Positions 30,001 through 45,000 of a stretch of DNA of 64,000 bases are shown in pieces. The notes under the pieces are model-generated. The model worked only from the letters and a program-made list of their open reading frames with translations. It was not told where the DNA came from and searched no databases. The translations under genes were made by a program, and so were the position numbers. The stretch comes from Owenia fusiformis. Its lineage: Eukaryota; Annelida; Polychaeta; Sabellida; Oweniidae. Numbering within the stretch: position 1 is the stretch's first letter; the number at the start of each line of letters is the position of its first letter. The DNA is taken from assembly GCA_903813345.2 (NCBI GenBank), contig CAIIXF020000001.1, positions 55,445,885-55,509,884 on the forward strand, read 5' to 3'.

Positions 30001-33000
30001 ATAGTTGATACTACATCAGGTGAACCTACCATAGTTGGTGATATAACCATTGAGGAGAATAATGATCAAGGCACATTTACATTAACAGATGGATCATCTG
30101 ATACTACCATTTCAATAAATGGAGTTGGTGTTTCTGATAGTGATGGAAATTCTGTCAATGTTTCACCAGGAGAGAGTACAACGATTGGTGATTTGACTAT
30201 TACTCATGTTGATGGTGACTCTTGGCAAGTAACTGATGGATCCTCTGGAACTGAGGTGACTGTCACTGTCCCAATACCTGATACTACTGGGGCAACTGAT
30301 ACTTCAGGAAATCCAATAGATCTAACATCTGAGGATGGTGCAACTGTAGGTGATATGACAATCTCTCAAGATAGTGATGACACAATTACAGTTACAGATG
30401 GATCATCCAGTACCAGTTTAACAATCACAGACTCAGGAATAGTTGATGGCAATGGCAATGTGATTGATATTCCAGTTGATGAAAGCATTACCATTGGTGA
30501 TGTAACAATAACTCGTATCAATGATGATACAGTCATCATATCTGATGGATCATCTGGAAGTGAGGTTGCAGTAACTGTTGTTTCAACTCCAGGCATTACT
30601 GATGTTGATGGAAACGAGATCACTCTCACACAAGAAGATGTTGCAACACTTGGCAATGTTAGCATTGGAACTCAGAATGGTGGAAATACATTCTCAGTAT
30701 CTGATACTTCCGGAACCAATGTAACAGTTACGATACTTGGTATCACGGATGAGGATGGAAATGTCATAGATCTTTCACCAGGAGAAAATACAACAGTTGG
30801 TGATGTAACTATAACAAAAGTGGATGATGATACTTATACTGTAACTGATGGATCTACTGGAAGCACTGTGACTGTAACACTTACAAAGCCAACTTCCACT
30901 GGTGTCACTGACCATGAAGGCAATAATGTTGATATCACTTCAGATGGTGGTGCAACAGTTGGTGACCTGGAAATTACATCAAATGAGGAAGAGAGTGAGA
31001 TTACAGTATCTGATGGCTCCGGCAATACAATAACAGTCACTGGAACTGGTGTCACCGATACAGATGGTAATGTAATAGATCTTCCTAAGGGAGAAAATAC
31101 AACAATAGGTGATGTTACAATTGAGCATGTGTATGATGACACATATGTTGTAACTGATGGCTCAACTGGAAGTGAAGTTGCAGTGACTGTAGTAACAACA
31201 CCTGGTGTTACAGATGGTTCTGGTAATTCTGTAAACTTAACATCTGAAACAGTTTCAACAGTTGGAGATATCAATATCATGACTCAAAATGATGGGAACT
31301 CATACACTGTTGGTGGTAGTTCTTCAAACACAAACGATACAGTTCATGTTGGAGGAACAGGTGTCACTGATGGAGAAGGTAATGTTATTGATATGAAGGA
31401 AGGTGATAGCACAACAATTGGTAATGTAACAATTACTAAACTTGATGATGACACTTACTCACTTGTTGATGATTTAACAGGTGATGAGGTTATTGTCACT
31501 GTTGATGTACCTACATCCACTGGTGTCACAGATGCAGATGGAAATGTAATTGATCTAGAGTCTGGTGGAACTACAACAGTTGGTGATATCTCCATTACAG
31601 AATCTGGAGATGGAGAGTCATTTACTGTTACTGATGGATCATCAGACACTACTATTGTAGTAACTGAATCTGGTGTGACTGATGAAAATGGCAATTCTAT
31701 TGACCTTCCTACTGGAAACAGCACAACAATTGGTGATATTACCGTCAGTCATGTAAATGATGACACAGTGGTTGTAACCGATGGCTCTTCTGGAAGTCAG
31801 GTTGCAGTGACAGTGGTTACAACATCTACACCAGGTGTCACTGATGAAACTGGTGATGCAGTTGACCTAACGCCAGAAGAAGTTGCAACTGTTGGAGATA
31901 TGACCATTGTCAATCAGAATGATGGAAACACCACAACAGTATCTTCTGGGGACACTGATTTGACAATTACAGGAACAGGAATTACAGATCAAGATGGCAA
32001 TTCAATAAATCTCACACCAGGAGCAAATATCACTGTCGGTGATATAACTGTCAACAAAATTGATGATGACACCGTTGTTGTACAAGATGGAAATGGCAAT
32101 GAAGTAACAATCACTGTATCCCTACCTACAACAACTGGATTAACAGATGAATCTGGTAATCCCATTGATATCTCAACTGGCGATAGTACAACTGTTGGTG
32201 ATATTAGTGTTACCCAAGATTCAGATTCCTCATTTATGCTTGAAGGTCCATCTGGCACTAGTGTTTCAATTAATGAAAATGGCTTAGTTGTAGATGGTAA
32301 TCAAGTGGATCTGAACCAAGGAGATGGAATTGAAGCTTCAGAACTGAACATCACTAGACCTCTTGATGACACATATGTTATATCTACTGGTTCTTCTGAA
32401 GTTGCAGTTACTGTTGTAACACCACCTGGCATTACAGATGAAGATGGTAATGATGTAACTCTCTCACCAGAAACAGTGGCAAATGTAGGTGATATGGAGG
32501 TTGTCACTCAGAATGATGGCAACACTAATGTCATCTCAGATGGCTCTGGCAATGAAGTAACCATAACATCAACAGGTGTACTTGATGGTGATGGAAATGT
32601 AGTTGACATTACACTTGGTGAAACAACAACAGTTGGTGTTATGACTGTTACACAGACTGATGACGATACTTATGTTGTAACAGGTCCTACTGGTGACGAG
32701 GTTACTGTCACACTTGATATACCAACAACAACAGGGGTAACTGATTTGAATGGTAATCCCATTGATACATCATCTGGTGATGGTGCTTCAGTTGGTGATA
32801 TGACCATATCCCAAGATGGTGATGACACAATCACAGTAACTGATGACTCAACTGGTAATACTGTCACAATCACAAATGAAGGAATAACTGATGAAAATGG
32901 TAACACAGTCGATCTTGCTCCTGGTGAGCAGACTACAATTGGTAATATCACGATTCATCAAGTTCATGATAACACTGTTGTGATAACTGATGGGTCTGGT

Positions 33001-36000
33001 AATGAGGCAGCTGTTACTGTTTCTACACCATCTTCACCTGGTCTAACAGACTCTGATGGAAATACAGTAGAGTTGGTTTCGGAACAAGTTGCATCAGTTG
33101 GTAACATGACTCTGACATCACAGGATGATGGTACAACATACACAATAGACAGTACAACAACTAATAGCTCTATAACTATAAGAGGAACTGGTATCACTGA
33201 TGCTGATGGTAACTTGATTAATCTCACACCAGGAACAAATGTAACATCTGGAAATGTGACTATCACTCAAGTAGATGAAAACACCTATGTGATTACTGAT
33301 GGAACATCTGGAAGTGAAGTTACAGTTTCAGTTCCATTGCAACACCAAACTGGCACAACAGACTTAGATGGCAATGAAATTGTTGTTACAAAAGATGATG
33401 ATGCTACAGTTGGAGATTTGACCATTTCTCAAGACAAGAGTGAAACATACACAATAACTGATGGTTCCTCTGGTAGCAGTGTTACATTTACTAGCAGTGG
33501 TATCACTGATGGAGATGGTAATACACACAATCTGGCTCCTGGAGAGAACATCACAATTGGAGATGTAACAATCTATAAGACTCATGATGACACCTATGTT
33601 GTAATGGATGGTTCATCTGGAAGTGAAGTTGTTGTGACTGTCATTCCACTTGTTTCCACTACTGTGACAGATGAGAATGGCAACACACATGAACTGTCTG
33701 TTGGGGAAAGTGCTACTGTTGGTGATATCACCATCACACAAGATGATGAAACCACATATTCTGTGTCTGATGGTACCTCAACAGGTAATATAACAGTTAC
33801 AAGTTCTGGAATAACCGATAGCAATGATAACCCAGTTAACCTTGTACCAGGTACACAGGCCATAGTCGGAGATCTGACTATCACTCAAGTTGATGAAGAT
33901 ACCTATGTTATAATTGATGGGTCTAGAAATGAAATTACAATAACATCTCCTGAACCTCCAGTTTTGGATACTGTCTTAACTGATGAATCTGGTAATGTAG
34001 TAACTACAGTGCCAGAGGATGTTGCAAATATAGGAAATATGACTTTTGTAACACAAGACGGCGGAGACTCCTATTCAGTTATGGATAAGACTACAGGTAG
34101 CTCTGTTACAGTTGCTGGGACAGGCATCACTGATGGTAGTGGTAATCCAGTTGACCTCTCACCAGGGGAAACAATAACTGTTGACAATATTACTATAACA
34201 CAAGTAGATGAGGACACATACACTGTTACTGACTCATCAGGAACTGAGGTTGTAGTTGAGGTCACAATACCTTCATCATTTGTAAAGGATGGCAATGGCA
34301 CTGTGGTCGATCTATCATCAGGTGAAGAGGCAACAGTTGGTAACTTGACTATCAGTCAAGAAGACACAGATTCTTATTCAATTGTTGGTGACTCTGGTAA
34401 TGCTGTTATAGTCAATGGAAGTGGAGTGATAGATAGTAATGGCAACACAATTGACCTTTCACCAGGAGGAGATACGACCGTCGATGGAGTAACAATCACC
34501 AAGGTTGATGAGGATACCGTCGTGATAACTGATGAATCAACTGGCAGCAATGTAACAGTTACAATAAATACTCCAACTGAACCTGGTGTAACTGACAATG
34601 ATGGAAATCCAATTGATTTATCTTCTGGAGATACATCAACAGTCGGTGGTATATCAATCACTCAAGAATCTGATTCTGGAGATGAAGGAAACACTGATGG
34701 AGAGACATCATTTAGTGTTGGTGATAGCTTATCTGGAGAAACTTCTACTATAACTGGCTCTGGTGTCACTGACAGCAATGGTAATACAGTTGACCTGTCA
34801 CCAGGTGAACAAACTACCGTTGGTGATGTAACAATAGAAAAACAGGATGATGAAACATACATTGTAACTGATGAAGATGGGAACCAAGTGATCATTACTG
34901 TCCCAGAAACTCCTGCCCCAGGTAGTGATACAGATACACTTCTTACTGATGAATCAGGTAATACTGTTGACTTAGTATCAGAAAAGGTTTCGACTGTTGG
35001 CAATATGACACTTGTTACATCAGATAATGGTGACTCTTATTCAGTAAATACTGGTTCAGGGGATACAATTTCAGTTACAGGTACAGGTGTTATTGATAGT
35101 GATGGTAATGTCATACCAATCACAACAGGGGTGAATACAACAATTGATGATGTCACTCTGACAAAGTTGGATGATGACACATTTGTATTAACTGACAATG
35201 CAACAGGAAGTGTAGTAATTGTTACAGTTGATGTACCTCTCACATTTATAACTGATGAAAATGGCAATGTTGTTGATATCTCAACTGATGGAAGCACCAC
35301 TGTTGGTGACATGACTGTCGATCAAGACAGTCATGAAGAAGGTGGAGATACCTACACAATATCAGATGGTTCGTCAGGAGAGACTGTTACAGTTACAGGT
35401 AAAGGTATCACTGATGCTAATGGTATTCCTATTGAAACAACGGTAGGTGAGAATGTAACAGTTGGTGATGTGACAATCACACAAGTTGATGAAGACACAT
35501 ATACCATAACTGATGGATCATCAGGAAGTGTGATTACAGTGACTGTTACACCACCACCTCCACCCACAACAGTCCTTACAGATGAATCTGGAAATGTTGT
35601 TAATCTTACATCCACAGAAGTTGCAAATGTAGGAGACTTGACTATTGCTACTGATGATGGTGGTGATAGTTTCACTGTTGATGGTGGATCATCTGGTTCA
35701 TCTGTAACTATAACTCAGACTGGAGTAACTGTTACTACACCACCAACAGAAGGTGGTGTAACTGATGGAAATGGCAACCCTGTTGATGTAACACCTGGCG
35801 ACCCTACAACAGTTGGAGATATTACAATTACTCAAGAAGCAGATTCTGGAACTGGAGATGCTACAGGTACATCATTCACAGTTGGTGATAGTTCTTCTGG
35901 GGAAACCATAACTATAACTGGTTCTGGCATTACTGACAGCAATGGTGAGACAGTTACCCTTGCTCCAGGAGAGAATGTAACAGTTGGAGACATAACCATT

Positions 36001-39000
36001 GAGAGGCAGGATGATGGAACATACGTTGCAACAGATGGATCTGGTAATGAAGTAACAGTCACAGTTCCAGAAACGCCTGGTGTCACTGATCAAGATGGAA
36101 ACACTATTGATCTTTCAGATGGAGGCTCCGCAATTGGTGATATAACAATTACTCAGGGAACTGATACTGTTAGTGGAGATAGTGAATTCACAGTTGGTGA
36201 TAGCTCTTCTGGAGAATCTGCAACTATAACTGGTTCTGGTGTTACTGACAGCAACGGTAATGTGGTTAACCTGTCACCAGGTGAACAAATTACAGTTGGT
36301 GATGTAACAATTGAGAGACAGGATGATGACACATACATTGTTACTGATGGAGATGGCAACCAAGTGACTGTGACAGTACCAGAAACTGGTAGTGATCTAG
36401 ATCTATCACCTGGTCAGACTACAACAATAGGAGGTGTAACAGTTCAACAGACCGGTGATAATACCTATGTTGTTACATCACCATCTGGAGATGAAGTAAC
36501 TGTTACAGTACCACCATCACCTGATATAACGGATGGAGATGGAAACCCAGTAGATGTCACACCTGGATCAAGCAGTACAGTCGGAGATATGACAATTACT
36601 CAGAATTCTGGAACAAGTTTCTCAGTAGTTGATGGCTCATCAGACAGTAATATCACAGTTACTGATTCAGGAATCATTGGAAGTGATGGTAATATCATCA
36701 ACATTCCAACAGGAACAAGTATTACTGATGGTGATTTGACTATCACACGTGTTGATGAAGACACTTATGTGATAACTGACTCATCCTCAGATAGTGACAT
36801 CACAGTAAATGTTCATATTTCTGAAGTTACTGATCCAGTTATCACAGACCAACAAGGAAATACAGTTGATCTCATATCAGGAGAAAGTACAACTGTTGGA
36901 GATATAACTGTCACACCAAGTGATGGAGATAATATTGTTATTGGGGATGCTTCAGCCAACAGCTCTGTTACCATTACAGGAACAGGTGTAACTGATACCA
37001 ATGGTGATGTCATCAATACTGCACCAGGAACTAGTGTAACAGTTGGCGATATCACTGTAACTCGTGTTGATGATGACACATATGTTATCACAGATGAAGA
37101 AGGCAGTGCAGTCACAGTCACAGTTCCAGTAACAACAACTAATGAAACAGTTATTACTGACCAACAAGGAAATGTGATTGATACTTCATCAGGTGATGCA
37201 ACAGTTGGTGACATAACCATATCGCAACCTGGAGGAAATGATGGCACAGTCTCAATAACTGATGGATCATCCGGTAGCAACATCACAATTACAGGAACTG
37301 GAATTACTGATACTAATGGAACTCTGATTAATATTGCACCAGGTAGTGATGCAACAGTTGGCGATGTAACTATAACACGTATTGACGATGACACATATGT
37401 TGTTTATGATAATTCCTCTGATAGTGGTGTCACAGTAGATGTACCCCCTACAACAGAAACAGAATCATCTATTGTTGATGCAAATGGAAATCCAGTTGAC
37501 TTGGTATCAGAGAAAGTAGCAACAGTTGGTAATATGTCCATTACACAAAATTATGGACAAAATTATTCAATTAACACTGGGTCCTCTGATGGTACAGTCA
37601 CAGTAACAACCTCTGGTGTAACGGATGCTAATGGTAACACTGTCAGTATCTCAATTGGAGAAAATATAACCATTGGTGATATAGTCATTACCAAAACTGA
37701 TGATATCACTTATAATGTAAATGATACTGCAACTGGAAGTGAAGTTGATGTCACTGTAGTGCCAACTACTATAACTGGTGATGATGGAAGTACTATTGAT
37801 CTTACATCTGGTGATGCAACTGTTGGTGACTTAACCATTAGCCAAGGTGATGATGATATAATCACTGTCTCTGATGGTTCAAATACTATTACAGTTACAG
37901 AAACAGGTATCACAAATAGCAATGGTGATATCATCACTGTATCATCAGGTGGTACAACGACTGATGGTGATATTACAGTTACACGTGTTGATGAAGATAC
38001 ATATATAATAGATGATGGCTCTGGCAATCAAGTAACTGTAACCGTCCCACGGTCAACTGATACAGAAACAGTTATAACTGATGAACAAGGTAATGTGATT
38101 GATGTATCATCTGGAGGTAGTACAACTATTGGAGATATGACTATCACAGAAGGTGAAGGAGATTCATACACAATAACTGATGAGACTACTGGAGACAGTT
38201 TATCTGTTACAGGAGCTGGAATCATTGATAATGATGGTAATGTTGTCACCATACCATCTGGAGTCAGTGATGGTGTTGGTGATGTCACAGTTTCTCGCGT
38301 TGATGAGGATACATATGTAATAATTGATTCCTCATCTGGTGGTGAGATAATTGTCAATATACCTACATCAACAACAGATGAAACTAGTGTTACTGATGCA
38401 CAGGGTAATCCTATTGTTGTTCCTGATGGAGGAACTACCGTCATTGGTGATGTAAGTGTCTCAACTGATGGTAATACTACCTCAATAACTGATGGTTCTT
38501 CTGATACCACTGTTGTTGTAACTGAATCAGGCATCACTAGCTCTGATGGCAATGTTGTTACCATTCCACCAGGCACAAGCACAACTGATGGTGATATTAC
38601 CATTACTAGAGTGGATGAAGACACATATACAATAGATGATGGATCTGGCAATGTGATCACAGTCAGTGTTCCCTCAACATCAACAACAGAAACAGCAATT
38701 GTTGACCAACAGGGTAATGTACTGAATATATCATCCGGATCAAATCAAACTGTTGGAGATTTGACTTTGGCACCAAGTGATGGAGACTCATACACTATTA
38801 CTGATGGAACTTCTGATACAACTATCAATGTGACACAAACTGGAATAACCACAAGCGATGGAACCAATGTAAATATTTCTCCTGGAGGTAGTACAACAGA
38901 TGGTGACATCACTATAACCAGAGTGGATGATAATACTTACACAATTGAGGATGGATCATCAGGAAGTGGGGTCACAGTTAATGTGCCTTCAACTGAAACT

Positions 39001-42000
39001 GGTGGCCTAACTGACTCAAATGGTAACACTGTTGATGTCACTGTACAAGAGACTGCAACACTTGGTAACATGAGTATTACACATGGTGATGGTGACTCCA
39101 TAACAGTAACTGATAGTTCATCCGGAGACTCATTTGCAATAACAGTAACAGGCATCACTAATATGATAGGTAGTGTAATCAATATCTCACCAGGAACATC
39201 AACAACAATTGGTGGGATTACAATCTACCGTGTAGATGGAGATACCTATGTTATAACAGATGAATCAACTATGACTCAAGTAACAGTTACAGTGGTTACA
39301 ACTACAGTGACAAATATCATATCTGGTTTGTTGGGAGGAGATGGAAACCAAATTGATCTCACCTCACAGGAAACTGGATCAGTAGGTGACTTGATTGTTA
39401 CACATGATGAAACTGGTTCATATGAAATAACTGATGAGTCAGGCAATTCAGTTGATATCACAGAATCTGGCAGAATCACAGATGAGAATGGAAATACAAT
39501 TGACATTTCTGTAGGAGGAACTGTAACAATAGGAGATGTAACTATCACTCAAGTTGATTCAACAACTTATCTGGTCACAGATGGATCTGGTAATGAGTTA
39601 ACAGTTACAATAACACCACCTGAAGAGCCAGATACAGGGTTAACTGATGAAAATGGCGATACAGTTAGTGCTGTGTCACAGGAAACAGCAAATGTTGGTA
39701 ACCTAACAATTGTTCACAGTGACAATGGTACTTATTCAATATCTGGTGAATCTGGAAATGCTATTCAAGTCACAGGCTCAGGTTTAACTGATCAGAATGG
39801 AGATTCACTTGATCTGACTTCTGGCACCACCACAATAGGTGATGTTACAATAACCCAGGTAGATGAGGCAACATACACAGTCACAGATGCCAATGGAAAT
39901 GATGTGACAGTCACTGTTGTGCCAACTTCTGGTCTGACTGATGCCGATGGTAACCCTGTTGGTACTGAATCTCGTGAAAGTGCAACAATTGGTGACCTAA
40001 CCATATCTGAACAAACAGGTGGCAGTTATTTAGTTACTGATAAGTATACTGGATACTCCATAACAATCACCATAATTGGTGTTCAAGATATACTTGGAAA
40101 TCCAATTAATCTTGAAACAGGAACATCTGTTACCCTCTTTGGATGGACCATTTATCGAGTGAGCATTAATGTGTATATAATCACTGACTCATCTGGAAAT
40201 GAAGTAACAATCACAACACCAACTCCAGAAAGTGACTCCATTGAAGGAGGAACAACAGCTGAAGATGTTACAAGCATTGGTCAACTTGACATGACTGATA
40301 TCATTCAAATTGTACAAACAAGCTTTGCTGTTCCAGCAAATGATTCAACATTTGTGTATGAATACATAGGCCCAGATAATGTATCCTATTCTGAAGAACA
40401 GGTGTTCACTGGTGATGATATCCTTGGTAAATTGCCTGAGACTAACATTAATCCAGACTATGTTGAACCTGAACCCGAACCAAAACCAGAGGAGCCTGAA
40501 CCCATTAAGACTCCATACTACGCTGCATTTATTGGACAAGGACATATACAGAGCTTTGATGGCACCTTGTACGAATTTACAACACCTGGAGAATATTACT
40601 TCATAAGGTCAACTAACACCATTAAAAACCCAGATATTAAGATCTTCACTGAAACTTGCCAGGGAGGAGCAAACTGCCTCAAGGCAGTGTCCTTTGAGCA
40701 AAATGGAGAACAGTTGATCGTTAGAGGTGCATACACTGATAGTGATCCAGCTGTTATCTTCGTGAATGGTGTTGAAGACACAACTGGTTTGAAAGATATT
40801 GTGACAGCTAACTTCAATCTGACAATGGATGGATTTGGTATTTACACGCTGATAACATCTACTGGTATTGAAATCAAAATCAGATCTAACAACCAGTACC
40901 TCAGTATTATGACCAAAGTGCCTGAATATCAAACTGGTAAGATAAATTCAATTGCTGGAATGGTTGACACCACGGGCAATAATACTGCTGACTTCCCTAT
41001 GGAGCCAGAAGATCTTGTTGTTTCACTAAATGAAGCTGCATTTGAAATTCTGTATTCTAACACAACAACTTTCCATGAGGAGAAGGACGCTGGAGACAAC
41101 TCTGGATACTGTGTTGTATTGAATGATGCTGTCATGGCAACCAGTATAATTGATGATCTATTCATACCAGATGTAGATATCACCGTAGAGCTCTTTGTGA
41201 AACCATTCTCAGATGTAGGTACAATACTGGCATACAGTTATGAATCAACATTTGTGATATACCTTAATGGCACTCTGAAGGTGCAAGTTGGTACGCAGAT
41301 ATTTGATTCTCAGTTTGTTCTTGATACTGGTGTTTGGTGGAGGATTATGACTGTGTATGAGTCCAGGAAGAACATTATGATGATATATCTTGTCTCATCT
41401 ACTGGTGCAACCAAATACAGGACATTCAACATTGATGATGGCAATCTTAATGCATTCACAGCTGGTGGTACTGTTGTCATGGGACAATGGATGCCAGCTT
41501 TTGATGACACTATTCCATTGCCTCCTAAAGAACCATACCATGGAGCTCTTGATCAGGTTCATATTTGGCACAAGGCTTTCTCATATTCAGAGATCACCTA
41601 TAGTGCTAGACAGAGTACACGTCTTCTGGAGGAAGGAACAGTTGCATATTGGTCATTCAATGAAGGCAAAGGATTCAGAGTTGATGACTCATTGGGTGAT
41701 TCAGATCTAATGATAATTACATTCTATGGTGTCACATGGCAGTTCTGCTATGCCCCTATTGGAGCTGAACCAATCAGTGAATCATATTCATTTGATGATC
41801 CTGTTCTTGAGGCTTCTGCTGATAACCTTTGTACAACTGGAATCAACACCATTAAGGCAGTTGCTGAGGCCTCTCTTGGAAGCGCTGTGTTCCAGTACTA
41901 CAAAGCAGTTTGCATGCTACAGGTTGCTGTATCTGGAGATTTGGTAACTTCAACTGATGTTATAGTACCATTAGCTGACTTGATTCAATTGGCACTTGAT

Positions 42001-45000
42001 CTGGATGAATCACCTATTCAGTCACTATGTGCTTTATATGATGTTGGATTCCTTGGAGCAAACTGTGACATTCCATGCAAACATCCTGATGGTGTGAATA
42101 CTGATACATGTGTTTGTGCCGCTGGCTATGCAGGTGTAGAGTGTGATGAAGTCTGCCCTGGAGGTTACATGAACCCTTGTAGTGGACATGGTGTCTGCGT
42201 TGCTGAAACCAGCTCTTGTGATTGCAGTATCAACTGGGGTGGTAATGACAACTGCTCTGCTTGCTCTGAAGGATGGATCGGTGACCAATGTACAGAGACT
42301 GAACTGGAAGCAGAGGCTCCATACACATGCAGTGCATTTGAAGGATACTTCAAATTATTCAGTGATGAAATCTTGAAGCATACAAAGAATGCAGCTATGC
42401 CATTGTACTCTGATCCAGTGAAGAGATTCACTGTGGTAGTCTGGCAAGAGGCTTGTCCTGAAAGAGATGTCTGCATTAAAAATGTTGGTATCCGTATCGG
42501 CAATAGCATCTTTGAAACCAACATGAACCATAACTCATCAGATCTCACATTGAATCACATTCCAGTCACTGTTGATAAGATGACGGTTGATGGATACACA
42601 ATCAAGAGGGATTCAGCCTATTCTATAACTGTAGATAGCCCTGATGCCATTGCATTGAGAATACGCAGATTGAATACTTCACTTAGTGTTCACTTCACCC
42701 TTGCATCAGAGTCCCAATGCTTGGAGAGTTACGGCATATGTGGACACTGTGATCCAAAGGACTATTGTGATCCTGTAGATAGATCTTGTCATTTGGATAA
42801 TGATTTCCAAGTGGTTGCTAACTTGCCTGATACAACTGAAGGGAGTGATGCTTCTGCTAATACATCAGTCTCACTCAATGTTTCAACTGCTGAGGTCATA
42901 GAATATTCTGTATATCTTGATAATTGTGGATTGGCATCACTACCTGTAGAGAACCTTCTTTCTAGTGAGTACATCACAATGGAGATGGTGATCAAACCAA
43001 TGAATACAACAACATCAGCTCATGCAAGTGGAACACTCATGTCATTTACAAAGTATGACACGTTTGGATTCGCACTAGATGAGGGTGAGATTACAATTCA
43101 CAAACCAGATGGCACTAAGATTAACTCTGGTATGTCAGTCACAACAGGAATGTGGGGACAGGTGTCATTCAGTTTACACATTGAGACTGGTGAGATGCTG
43201 CTTCATTATGTAAATGCTGACATGGTACCACGCTATAAGCTCATCAATGTTGGTGTTGATATATTCCCTGCAGCTGGCACTATTGCTCTTGGTAAATGGC
43301 AATTGTCAGGATCTAGTAATGATAACAACCGACCAACAGCACAATACAGAGGCTACTTTAACAGATTCGCCATCTGGGGCTCCAATTTTGGACCAGCTGA
43401 ACTATTGCAACACTTTAGAAGAACAATAGTGAAGACAGAGAGTGAACTTTTGGCACTGTTGATGTTCAATGAAGGAAATGGTAAACACACATTTGATGCA
43501 CTGGCCACATTGAAGATGACCTTTATGTGCAGTGATCCTGATGTCTGGCAAGCCAATGAGAGCCCTGAGTATATAACTGAGGGTGATTCTGTGAACATGA
43601 TGATGGACTTCAGTGATCCTGCACTACTAGAGCAGGCCAATGCAACATGTATGGCATTGTTCTATAAAGGACCAATATTTGTCCAATGTCAATATCTACC
43701 TGTAAGTCTGAACTATTACTACATGCAATGTCTAATGGATATCTCTGAAACTGGTGACCTAGAAGCTGGTTTTGATTCTGTTATCAAATTCGCTGACAAG
43801 TGCCAAGACATCATGAGTATGAAGAACTGGCCAGCACAAGAACTCTGTAACGATTTCCCCAACAAGGCCTTCCCAACTTGGACTGGAGAAAACTGCACAG
43901 TGGAGTGCTTACATGGCAGTCCCCATCAACCTACCAAGACATGTCTATGTGATAGTGGCTACAGTGGTCTGACTTGTGATATTACATGCCCTGGAGAAGG
44001 GACTCCATGTTCCGGCCATGGTGTGTGTGAACAGACAACTGCAACCTGTCTCTGTGACAAGAACTGGGCCGGCAACTCCATTTGTTCCAACTGTTCTGCA
44101 GACTACATTGGAGATGACTGTGCTATATTCAAACCACAATTGCCACCAGGACTGAAGACAACATGTTCGACTGGAGTGAATGGTGACATCATGAACTACT
44201 TGTATAATGGTATCACTGTGCCTTCAGCTGGAACATACTCACTAACAAAGATGGACAATCTGGACATTCAGGTAAGAATTGATTACCATAATAATTGTGA
44301 TTTTTGCTTAGTTCAAATTAACTAAATGAAAACAGTTGACTATTGTTTAGTCACGTTTTTAATAAAAATACTTCAGTTGTCTCCTTCATAATATCTTAAT
44401 GTGTATTCTTTTTCTTTTATCAGGTAATCATGCGTTCATGCAGTGAAGGCCTGTGTATTGTGGGAGTTGCCCTTAAGTTCCACAACCGCCTGGTTACCTT
44501 GGAGTTAGTGAGCCAGTACAGTGGTCAGCTCAAGATCGATGGTACAATCATCACATCTGCTAGCCCTCTTGAAATAGCAGTGAATGGAGGATGCAGTATC
44601 AAATTCAGCAAACCCCAGAATCTTGCCTATAGGTTCCAGATTCCTGAGCTCAGTATGACTTACACTGTGTATACATTCAAGACTCGTCTACATAACATCC
44701 TCGAGGTGTCGAACTTTGTATGCTGTGGTAACGAGATCGGTGGTTTATGTGGAAGCTGCTCTGACTGTGAATCTGACCAAGGTCTCCCATGTGTTTTGTA
44801 TGGTGATCTTCCAGTATCAGAGGGCTCACAAGTAACCACTGTGCCAACTGCTGCTCCAGTGATATGTCCAAGATTTGAAGACTGCACAACCCAGAGTGAA
44901 ATCGAAGAATTCATCGCCTGTAACTCTGTTGGTGGTAACAATAGTCACTTTGGCAATTTATCCATTTGGGATACAGAGCTGGGTGGCGGGTACACATTGT

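Noticed and set aside
130-40240. Bacterial origin or contamination suggested by the adhesin-like repeats
   Set aside because: The same exon carries animal-type VWD, LamG and EGF modules and is spliced through GT-AG introns to a transmembrane exon.
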